7,336 bases of DNA from WHSV01 sp050694055 (GTDB lineage: Bacteria; Actinomycetota; CADDZG01; WHSQ01): assembly GCA_050694055.1 (NCBI GenBank), contig JBOGWX010000092.1, forward strand, positions 1 to 7,336. Direction: 5' to 3'. The first letter of the stretch is position 1, and each line of letters begins with the position of its first letter. The notes under the pieces were generated by a model. The model ran no database searches and was not told where the DNA came from. It saw nothing but the letters and a program-made list of their open reading frames with translations. This document shows positions 1-4,870 of this stretch, in pieces. A program made the position numbers and the translations under genes.

Positions 1-292
1 CTCTCCTCGCCGACCGAAGGGGGCACGATCTAGGCGTAGAACTCGAAGCCCTGCACAGGTCGGTGCTCACCCTTCGGTTGGCTGAGAAGTCACCTTCTCA
101 TGAGGTGATGTAGGCCCATTAGCACCCTTTGGAAGCGCTGACCCCCGAAACCGGTACACGTCGAAATCGGAATCAAGCGTAAAGATTCGCTTGAGCCCCA
201 CCGCTCGGCTGCCGCGACGAGGCTCGCGCCGGCTACAGGACATGGGTGCCGATTCCGGGAGGTACCTTCGAGGTCCGGAGGTAACTGCGGAA
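1..292. other. Region without a recognisable gene
   Basis: I see no complete gene here. On the plus strand a frame open from the window edge (base 3) ends at the TAG at 111-113. It gives 36 residues beginning LLADRRGHDLGVELEALH and could be the C-terminus of a gene starting outside the window. On the minus strand a short tail ending in VQGFEFYA and a TAG (plus bases 30-32) also reads like a protein C-terminus, but a stop lies about 20 codons upstream. The two overlap, so at most one is real. Inverted repeats are present: ACCGAAGGG (13-21) with CCCTTCGGT (70-78), and TCAAGCG (173-179) with CGCTTGA (188-194). The long minus-strand frames crossing 67-521 are Arg/Pro/Ser-rich and look like shadows. 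Confidence 0.3.
83..108. repeat. Two mutually exclusive hairpins
   Basis: TGAGAAG (83-89) pairs with CTTCTCA (94-100) around the loop TCAC. TCACCT (90-95) pairs with AGGTGA (103-108) around TCTCATG. The two stems share bases 90-100, so only one can form at a time. No U-run follows, and no downstream gene is close enough to suggest attenuation. It may be chance or the end of an upstream transcript. Confidence 0.3.
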
Positions 293-811
293 ATGACCCG
301 ACATTCCGAGGAGAAGAAGTCGGACATTGTCGTCTTCTGGGTGCGGCGAGACACCGCATGTTCCGACTGCGGAGAAGAGCTCTTGTCTCCTCGTGGAGGA
401 AGCGGCACTGCAAAGAGCGGAAGGGGAATGTGTCGCCGACGCGGAGAGAACGGGCGGCCCAGCGCGAGCGCGCGGCGGAGTATCGAGCGCGTCGGGACCT
501 CCAATACGTCCAGGAGTTCATACGCGCGATCCGGGAGCGCTACCCCGGCTGTCCGGCCGGCATCGCCAAAGAGCTAGCGCTAGCAGAGCACGCCTGCGCG
601 AGGCACAGCGGGCGTATCGGTCGGCAGCGCTGCGGCCAAGGCTCTATCGACCGAAGCCGTCGATCTCGCCGTGCGAGCACACGTGCGACACCGGCATACG
701 CCCTACGACGACCATCTCATGTCGGGCTGGGATCGAGATCTCGCCAGAGATGCGGTCGCCGCCGACGTTGAGGACATCCTCGTGAGATGGCGGACCGAAC
801 GACGAGCGTAG
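293..811 (+). pseudogene. DUF2293-family protein, decayed (deletion plus frame changes)
   Basis: This is a relic of an actinobacterial DUF2293 protein of unknown function; intact members, from memory, are roughly 200-230 residues. Three frames must be joined. From ATG 293 the sequence reads a start, DIVVFW, and a CSDCGEEL zinc knuckle (about 359-382). The expected next section, with the second Cys pair and the Arg/Lys-rich middle (about 50-60 residues), is missing. The frame then changes near 380-390 to LLVEEAALQRAEGECVADAE. It changes again near 441-450 to RERAAQRERAAEYRARRD, continuing through FIRAIRERYPGCP and HSGRIGR. One extra base near 624 moves it to SAAAKALSTEAVDLAV, then HVRHRHTPYDDHLMSGWDRD, ending at TAG 809-811. 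The C-terminal frame is the same as the first, but that frame has a TAG at 575-577. GGAGG lies upstream of ATG 293 but rather far away. The stop touches a possible GTG start of the next gene, so the ancestral gene was probably coupled to it. The family match is by memory of conserved blocks; the frame changes are seen directly. Confidence 0.75.
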
Positions 812-1584
812 TGTGGGCGGGGATGAGTCGAGAGCGGCTCGAGATCGAGTTTGGCCGCCACGCCGGCTGGATAGTCGAAGCGATCGAGACCTTGGGCCTC
901 GACGCGCTGCCGGCGGCGTGTCGCGGCGCGGGTGATCCCACGCTGTTCGGACTTCTCGCCGATGCCATGGAGGCGCGGCCCGGCGCGCTGGTGCTGGACG
1001 TAGGATGCGGTATCGGCGGACCCGGTGCCTGGCTGGCGACCGAGCGGGGCTGCGAGGTCGTGGGTATCGATGTGATGAAAGAGCCGGTGCGCGGGTCGAG
1101 GCGACTGTTCCCTCAGATTCGCACCCTTGTCGCCACCGCTCGGTCGTTACCCTTTCCGACCGCGACCTTCGACGCGAGCTGGGCGATCGGAGTCCTCGAG
1201 ACAATCGCACACAAGAGCGAGGCGCTAAACGAACTGGCGCGGGTTCTAGTCCCTCAGGGTCGGCTGGCCGCTTACACGTTTGTCTCGGCCACCAGCGGGA
1301 TCGTCGATTCCCCGATGGCGGATCGTTTCCAGCCGCTCGATACCTTGGTAGAGGACTTCAGACGCGGCGGCTTTACGATTCTCACGGTCGAGCCCTCCAC
1401 GCTGGCACGCCCGCCGGCCGACTGGCGTAAGGCTCAGGAGTTGGTACAAGCGCATGCAAGTCGGTTGCACCGCGACGATCCCACGCGCGAGGTCGTGGAC
1501 CGGGAACTACACAAGTTCGGGCGATTGTACGCAACGGGAGAGATTAAGGCATGGGTGATCGTCGGAGCGAAGGAGGACTCATGA
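787..1584 (+). CDS. Class I SAM-dependent methyltransferase
   Basis: This is a cytosolic Rossmann-fold methyltransferase of 265 residues from ATG 787. The SAM-binding glycine motif is VLDVGCGIGGPG (residues 69-80). The end of strand beta-2 is VVGID (91-95), whose Asp should hold the ribose. An LPFPTATFDASWAIGVLE stretch (121-138) covers the post-II region, and ARVLVPQGRLAAY (151-163) is the beta-5 motif. The arrangement resembles the UbiE/Methyltransf_11 type, but nothing shows the substrate. The start is uncertain. ATG 787 overlaps the DUF2293 relic by 25 bases and lacks a clear ribosome site. GTG 811 overlaps that relic's stop (TAGTG), and ATG 823, just after GGGCGGGG, gives the natural-looking start MSRERLEIEFGRHAGW. 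The gene overlaps the downstream pterin dehydratase by ATGA, so the two are very likely co-translated. The methyltransferase fold is secure; the specific reaction is unknown. Confidence 0.88.
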   Translation: MADRTTSVVWAGMSRERLEIEFGRHAGWIVEAIETLGLDALPAACRGAGDPTLFGLLADAMEARPGALVLDVGCGIGGPGAWLATERGCEVVGIDVMKEPVRGSRRLFPQIRTLVATARSLPFPTATFDASWAIGVLETIAHKSEALNELARVLVPQGRLAAYTFVSATSGIVDSPMADRFQPLDTLVEDFRRGGFTILTVEPSTLARPPADWRKAQELVQAHASRLHRDDPTREVVDRELHKFGRLYATGEIKAWVIVGAKEDS

Positions 1585-1904
1585 CCGAACTCGCGCAAGA
1601 GCATCCGCACGAATATCCCAAGGGATCCCCGGCACTCACCGCGGATGAGGTCGCCGAGCTCGCTCCCCACGCGCCCGAGTGGACCGTCAGAGAGGGGAGG
1701 CTGACACGGACCTTTACCTTCGAAGACTTCCACGCGGCCTTCTCGTTTCTGACGCGCGTGGCTCTGCTGGCGGAGGCCGAGGGCCATCACCCAGACATGT
1801 TCTGTTCCTGGAACCGCGTCGATCTTTCCTTTTGGACGCACACCGTCACCGGTCTCACCCGGAACGACTTCATCATGGCCGCCAGAGTCGATCGGTTCTC
1901 ATAG
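1581..1904 (+). CDS. Pterin-4a-carbinolamine dehydratase (PCD/DCoH family)
   Basis: A complete 107-residue protein, the usual length for the PCD/DCoH family. These enzymes dehydrate 4a-hydroxytetrahydropterin so that pterin cofactor can be recycled after aromatic amino acid hydroxylation; some bacterial members occur without such a hydroxylase and have other suggested roles. The signature is clear: EGHHPDMF (residues 67-74) with the His-His pair, then WTHTVTGLTRNDFIMAARVD (86-105), where His87 is the third active-site His. The N-terminal half has the expected LTADEVAEL and the EWTVREGRLTRTFTF strand region. The start is ATG 1581: AAGGAGG at 1570-1576 sits 4 bases upstream, and the ATGA overlap with the methyltransferase stop fits translational coupling. 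In-frame GTG/TTG-type extension upstream lies inside the methyltransferase. No hydroxylase or pterin gene is visible in the window, so its partner is unknown. The TAG stop is at 1902-1904. Confidence 0.93.
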   Translation: MTELAQEHPHEYPKGSPALTADEVAELAPHAPEWTVREGRLTRTFTFEDFHAAFSFLTRVALLAEAEGHHPDMFCSWNRVDLSFWTHTVTGLTRNDFIMAARVDRFS

Positions 1905-1941
1905 CCACCTTGAAGCTGCTGCCCTCGCTGGGCCGCGCGAG

Positions 1942-2100
1942 CTACTTGGGCCAGTCCGTCTTGTTGGTAGTCCTCTTATAGGGCTCCATGCCCGGAAGCC
2001 GCCCACCGCGCACGGGCTTGCCGTCGCCGACACGCCGCTCGTCGCCCCCAGACCTCGGGGGGTACGTCGCTACTGGTTCTTGCAAGCGACCGACGACGCC
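1942..2100 (-). pseudogene. Tail of an unrecognised minus-strand gene with a probable frameshift
   Basis: On the minus strand, codons running down to the TAG at 1942-1944 give a protein-like C-terminus, VGDGKPVRGGRLPGMEPY followed by KRTTNKTDWPK. The frame is closed by a TAG at 2101-2103, leaving only about 52 codons and no good start (TTG at 2085-2083 at best). Just upstream, a neighbouring frame reads DVPPEVWG. The two join smoothly as EVWG-DERRVGDGKPV if the frame changes in the G-run opposite plus bases 2045-2049. This suggests the 3' end of a lost gene with a homopolymer indel. I do not recognise the family. The fragment lies between the pterin dehydratase and the PadR promoter. Alternatively it is a chance ORF, but the residue pattern argues against that. 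Confidence 0.4.
2045..2061. repeat. GC-only hairpin
   Basis: CCCCC (2045-2049) and GGGGG (2057-2061) are separated by AGACCTC. This can form a short, strong stem between the pterin dehydratase and PadR units. Without a U-run its role as a terminator is uncertain; it also coincides with the likely frameshift site of the minus-strand gene tail. Confidence 0.3.
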
Positions 2101-2109
2101 CTAACCAGG

Positions 2110-2140
2110 ATATATCGGCTATCGGTATATGCTGGGGACG
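2110..2140 (+). promoter_or_regulatory. PadR-type operator overlapping a likely leaderless promoter
   Basis: Bases 2110-2130 are bounded by ATATA at the left and TATAT at the right, with two TCGG units inside (2115-2118 and 2122-2125). AT-rich palindromes of this kind are typical operators of PadR regulators, usually at the regulator's own promoter. TATGCT (2127-2132) is a fair -10 element and would start transcription around 2139-2140, exactly at the GTG proposed for the PadR gene. That implies a leaderless mRNA, common in actinobacteria. No convincing -35 was found. A bound repressor would cover the -10, so autorepression is the natural reading (inference). Confidence 0.5.
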
Positions 2141-2466
2141 TGTTGCGAGAGCCGACGTTCTTGATCCTGGCGGCAGTGGCCCCCGCGCCGCTCCACGGCT
2201 ACGGAATTCTCCGTTCTGTCGAGGAGCTATCAGAGGGTCGAGTCAGGCTCCGCGCTGGAACCCTGTATGCCGCGCTCGACCGACTCGTCAAGGACGGTTC
2301 GTTGATCCTCGATGGCGAGGAAGTGGTCGAAGGCCGGCTGCGTCGCTACTACCGAATCACCGAAGCCGGCCTCGAGGTCCTTCGTTGCGGTGTCGAGAAC
2401 CTCGAAGCCAACGTCTCGGCCGCACGTGGCCAGCTCGCCCGACGTCCGGATCGGGGACCGGTGTGA
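2140..2466 (+). CDS. PadR family transcriptional regulator
   Basis: A 108-residue winged-helix DNA-binding protein of the short PadR type. The N-terminal block EPTFLILAAV (4-13), then LHGYGILRSVEEL (18-30), RLRAGTLYAALDRLVKDG (36-53, recognition helix) and the wing EGRLRRYYRITEAG (64-77) are the family hallmarks, followed by a short C-terminal helix for dimerisation (about 78-95). A longer frame from TTG 2080 exists but would place the operator-like palindrome inside the coding sequence and add residues not usual in the family; GTG 2140 (or TTG 2143) gives the expected N-terminus and coincides with the predicted transcription start. The stop overlaps the GTG of the next gene (GTGA), so regulator and exporter are coupled. 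PadR proteins usually repress their own operon until a ligand or stress releases them; the inducer here is unknown. Confidence 0.9.
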   Translation: MLREPTFLILAAVAPAPLHGYGILRSVEELSEGRVRLRAGTLYAALDRLVKDGSLILDGEEVVEGRLRRYYRITEAGLEVLRCGVENLEANVSAARGQLARRPDRGPV

Positions 2467-3380
2467 ATCTAGAGGACAAGTACCGCCGATTGAGTCGTTT
2501 GTTCCCGGCTGAGTGGCGCGATCAGAACGAAGAGGAGTTGATCGGCACGCTGCTCGATGCCGCCGAACCTGGGCGCGAGTCGGTTTCGGTCGCGGAGGGT
2601 CTTGACCTCGTTCGCGGCGCGCTCGTTCTGCGATTTCGGTCATTGTTCGCCGGGTCATTCGTGCTCCGCGTCCCGGGCTTCGTCCGCCGGGCCAGGTTGG
2701 TTGGTCTGGCGTTGGCGTCGGCATGCGCGGTCGCGTTGGCTCTCCGGTTCTGGATCAGCGACGTCTCTATCGAATTCTTGCTGACGTCGCTTGTAGTGGC
2801 ACTTGTCCCCGGCACTGGGGTGGTCTACACGGTCTCGAGCTCGATGAGTGGGGGCTGGCGACGCGGATTGTTCGCGGCCATCGGCTGCACCTTCGGCGTC
2901 GCTCCACATGTGTTGGCAGCAATGCTCGGCCTCTCCGGAGTCATGCAGGCCGGGGCGGTCGCGTTCGAGGTAGTTCGGTGGGCGGGAGTCGTGTACCTGA
3001 TCTTCATGGGCGCGTCGATGATCCGCGACGGCGGCGCCCTGTCGCTAAATGATGATCGTGACGCCCAGCCCGAACCCATGGGGCAGGTCGTGCGGCGCGC
3101 GGTTCTGTTGAATCTTCTGAATCCGAAGTTGACCGTGTTCTTTTTCGCCTTCCTCCCTCAGTTCCTCGACACGCCACCCGGCCTGCTCGATCCGCGACTA
3201 CTCGGGCTGGGTGGAATCTTCATGCTCCTGACCTTCGCTGTCTTTGTGGTCTACGCGTACGCGAGTGCGGCGGTCCGCGACCTGGTGCTTGGTGCACCTG
3301 CGGTTGCTCGGTGGATCCAGCGATCGCTGGGCACGCTTCTCATCGGATTGGCCGCCCGACTTGCGGTCACGGATCGGTGA
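2463..3380 (+). CDS. LysE/RhtB-type exporter fused to a PadR-associated N-terminal segment
   Basis: A 305-residue membrane protein in two parts. Residues 1-75 (NLEDKYRRLSRLFPAEWRDQ, then EEELIGTLLDAAEPGR and the VAEGLDLVRGALVLRFR helix) match the cytoplasmic prefix of membrane proteins found beside PadR genes in actinobacteria. One hydrophobic helix follows (about 79-97). From about residue 102 the protein is a LysE/RhtB translocator: IEFLLTSLVVALVPGTGVVY near its N-terminus, GCTFGVAPHVLAAMLG (141-156), LLNLLNPKLTVFFFAFLPQF (215-234), and hydrophobic C-terminal helices. LysE/RhtB proteins export amino acids or related small molecules; the substrate cannot be told. LysE-type proteins normally start where residue 102 lies, and no start codon is seen at that junction. 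The start GTG 2463 overlaps the PadR stop and gives the expected prefix; the frame open to 2385 lies inside PadR. The fusion could be an ancestral deletion joining two genes. Confidence 0.85.
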   Translation: MNLEDKYRRLSRLFPAEWRDQNEEELIGTLLDAAEPGRESVSVAEGLDLVRGALVLRFRSLFAGSFVLRVPGFVRRARLVGLALASACAVALALRFWISDVSIEFLLTSLVVALVPGTGVVYTVSSSMSGGWRRGLFAAIGCTFGVAPHVLAAMLGLSGVMQAGAVAFEVVRWAGVVYLIFMGASMIRDGGALSLNDDRDAQPEPMGQVVRRAVLLNLLNPKLTVFFFAFLPQFLDTPPGLLDPRLLGLGGIFMLLTFAVFVVYAYASAAVRDLVLGAPAVARWIQRSLGTLLIGLAARLAVTDR

Positions 3381-3390
3381 GGTAATCGCC

Positions 3391-4114
3391 ATCCTGTTCG
3401 CCTACGACGGCGCAGTCACCCAGCGATACCCTGCGATCCGGGCGGGAGTCATCCATGCAACCAAGCTGGTCAACGGGCCCAGCTCGCCGGAGCTGCTGGC
3501 GGAGTACCGAACCGAACAACAGGCAACCTGCGAACGATTGTCCGCCACCACGATTGCCGATTGTCCGTCGATCGCCGCGTGGCGGCGCGCTTTCACCCTC
3601 TTCGGCGCGAAACCGACCCAGCACCGCAACGCTGCCGAGGCGCTACTCCGAAGGCTCGTCAAGCATGGCGACCTCCCCACCATCAGCACGCTCGTCGACA
3701 TCGGCAATCTCGTCTCGATCCGCTACGCGATGGCCGTTGCGGTGTTCGACCAGACCACCATCGTCGGCTCCACCACGGTTCGTTTCGCCACCGGCACCGA
3801 GCTCTTCACCGACCTCGGATCAACCGACCCTGTGCACCCAGTCCCCGGCGAGGTCATCTTCGTTGAACGACGCCAGTGTTGCGAGCGCGCGACGCTGGTG
3901 CTGGCGCCAGAGCGCCCAGAGTGCCACCGGCGCAACGACCGTCGACGCGCTCGTCGTCGTCGAGGGTCAACACGAGACTGCCCGCGAAGACACGGACTCG
4001 GCACTCGCCGACCTCGGCTCGCTGCTCGACTCACACCAGCCCGACAGCCAGACCCAGGTTTATCGGTTGTCGCCGGACAATGCCCGCGCCGTGCCCAGCG
4101 GAACGGAGCGGTAG
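3391..4114 (+). pseudogene. B3/B4 tRNA-binding domain protein, frameshifted
   Basis: This is a relic of a stand-alone B3/B4-domain protein, related to the editing domain of phenylalanyl-tRNA synthetase beta chain and thought to act on mischarged tRNA. The first frame runs LFAYDGAVTQRYPAIRAGVI, then AAWRRAFTLFGAKPTQHRNA, EALLRRLVKHGDLPTI, LVDIGNLVSIRYAMAVAVFD, up to HPVPGEVIFVE. At about 3865-3868 one extra base shifts the frame. Reading then continues as DASVASARRWCWRQSAQSAT, TTVDALVVVEGQHE and SALADLGSLLDSH to TAG 4112-4114. The RRWCWRQS block is a strong family mark, so both halves clearly belong together. The start also looks lost: homologues should begin at about 3391-3394, where only ATC and CTG are found; TTG 3361 is a weak alternative inside the preceding gene. 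GGTGAGG at 3376-3382 may be its old ribosome site. Without the second half the first frame runs on as Arg-rich nonsense to 4170. A sequencing indel remains possible. Confidence 0.8.
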
Positions 4115-4222
4115 TAGGTGCGGGCGGTAGGGCTCACAAAGTCTCGCGCTCTGCGCCTGGGGAACGATAGAGCGGCCCCTAAACTCTCGCGTAGCGTGTT
4201 CATGCGAGCGTTGCCTGCTTAA

Positions 4223-4507
4223 CTACAGGTCACGCTCCCTGGGTCGGTCTGGGTCCGTCTCCGCGGCTTTGCGCTCGAGTTCTATTGCGCGTTCACGCTC
4301 ACGTTCGGCTTCCTCGGCGTGTCGTCGAGCGGTTAGTTCGGCTTCACCCGCTCGCTGTGCCGCACCTTGAGCTTGTCCCCGATTTTCAGCCGCTTGTTCG
4401 CGCTGCTGCTCGAGCTTTCTCGCCTTCCCGCGGGTCGTCCAGTAAATGGCGGCGGCGATCACGATAGCCACGATGACGACGAGCACGATTACAAGTGAAA
4501 TGTCCAA
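4223..4507 (-). CDS. Small membrane-anchored coiled-coil protein
   Basis: A 94-residue protein of unknown function. Residues 1-22 are a hydrophobic helix (ISLVIVLVVIVAIVIAAAIY), either a signal anchor or a single membrane span. There is no signal-peptidase site, and the positively charged TTRGKARK follows, so the rest should face the cytoplasm. Residues about 30-84 are a continuous Glu/Arg/Ala/Gln-rich helix (RHAEEAERERERAIELERKA) with heptad character, ending in a polar AETDPDRPRERDL tail. Small proteins of this design, with a C-terminal DPD-type tail, are common in actinobacteria; I know no assigned function. The start is TTG at 4507-4505: on the minus strand AGCGAGG lies 5 bases upstream, a good ribosome site. 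The TAG stop is at 4223-4225. The gene converges on the B3/B4 relic and is divergent from the cyclase region, so it is probably monocistronic. Confidence 0.72.
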   Translation of the reverse strand: MDISLVIVLVVIVAIVIAAAIYWTTRGKARKLEQQREQAAENRGQAQGAAQRAGEAELTARRHAEEAERERERAIELERKAAETDPDRPRERDL

Positions 4508-4634
4508 CGGAACCTCGCTTTCTTGACCGCCCTTTCCTACCCTGCCAGAGGTGCCTCAATCAGACGGCTCTGCAGCCACGGAAGGGTATTAACGACTGGC
4601 TGCGCAGGCCGGCGAAAGGGCGTGAGCATAGAGG

Positions 4635-4787
4635 GTGTGCTCATGGAACGTCGAGGCGCCCCGTGGCGAAGTGGGTGGTCATCTCACCCATAACGCTTCC
4701 GGCCACTTGGCGTCCGGCCCCTCCGTAATAGGCGTCGCCTTCCTATTGATGGCCGCCGCCGTCGCGCTGACAAGGGCCGGCCTCTAG
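4635..4787 (+). CDS. Doubtful 50-residue ORF with a hydrophobic C-terminus
   Basis: From GTG 4635 the frame gives a polar N-terminus (VGGHLTHNASGHLASG) and a hydrophobic end, VIGVAFLLMAAAVALTRAGL, stopping at TAG 4785-4787. The end looks like a single membrane helix and might be the last helix of a lost membrane protein or a real small protein. There is no convincing ribosome site, and no relative is recognised. An in-frame TAG at 4629-4631 closes it upstream. It lies in the spacer before the cyclase and does not overlap it. Confidence 0.2.
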   Translation: MCSWNVEAPRGEVGGHLTHNASGHLASGPSVIGVAFLLMAAAVALTRAGL

Positions 4788-4810
4788 GTGACCTGCGCGC
4801 AGCTAAGCCG

Positions 4811-4846
4811 TTGTTGAAGGGGACCGAGGGTGCGAGAATTGCCCTC
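4811..4846 (+). promoter_or_regulatory. Candidate promoter and operator of the TPR-cyclase gene
   Basis: TTGTTG (4811-4816) and GAGAAT (4834-4839) are spaced by 17 bases, and TGC immediately precedes the second box, giving an extended -10. Transcription would start near 4846, with a leader of about 25 bases containing GAGG before ATG 4871. The -10 box lies between the arms of an inverted repeat, GAGGG (4826-4830) and CCCTC (4842-4846), which would suit a repressor site. The match to consensus is moderate and this is a reading by eye only. Confidence 0.35.
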
Positions 4847-4870
4847 ACCGAACTAACAACGAGGTCGTCT

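Larger units (their letters stand above)
4508..4870. other. Spacer between divergent genes
   Basis: About 360 bases lie between the start of the small membrane protein (minus) and the cyclase (plus), so promoters for both are expected. TGAGCA (4623-4628) and TGCTCA (4638-4643) form a 6-bp inverted repeat with 9 bases between, possibly a regulator site. GGCCGGCC occurs near 4776-4783. A plus-strand frame over 4495-4728 is rich in Pro, Arg and Cys and looks non-coding. No tRNA or riboswitch was recognised. Confidence 0.4.

Noticed and set aside
67..521. Two long minus-strand frames starting at about 504 and 521
   Set aside because: Rich in Arg, Ser and Pro, no recognisable motif, and antisense to the well-supported DUF2293 relic; typical high-GC shadows.
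573..584. 12-bp perfect palindrome GCTAGCGCTAGC
   Set aside because: It lies in conserved coding sequence of the DUF2293 relic, has no spacing to a promoter, and is explained by codons for Leu-Ala repeats.
191..785. Three overlapping plus-strand frames (191-577, 327-785, 358-771) as separate genes
   Set aside because: Each holds only one conserved block of DUF2293 and becomes nonsense before and after it; together they form one broken gene.
2080..2139. TTG 2080 as the PadR start
   Set aside because: It would put the palindromic operator and -10 inside the gene and add about 20 residues before the family's usual N-terminus.
2385..2462. Upstream extension of the exporter gene to 2385
   Set aside because: It lies wholly inside PadR in another frame; GTG 2463 with the GTGA overlap is the natural start.
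3391..4114. Programmed ribosomal frameshift in the B3/B4 gene
   Set aside because: No slippery run or following pseudoknot was evident around 3860-3870, and the expected start codon is also missing, so simple loss or a sequencing indel is more likely.
4147..4174. Hairpin CGCTCT/AGAGCG as a terminator for the B3/B4 relic
   Set aside because: Only 6 bp with a 16-base loop and no U-run; too weak to claim.
4495..4728. 77-residue plus-strand ORF with a CQRC motif
   Set aside because: No ribosome site, overlaps the start of the minus-strand gene, and its composition is Pro/Arg-rich with no domain pattern.
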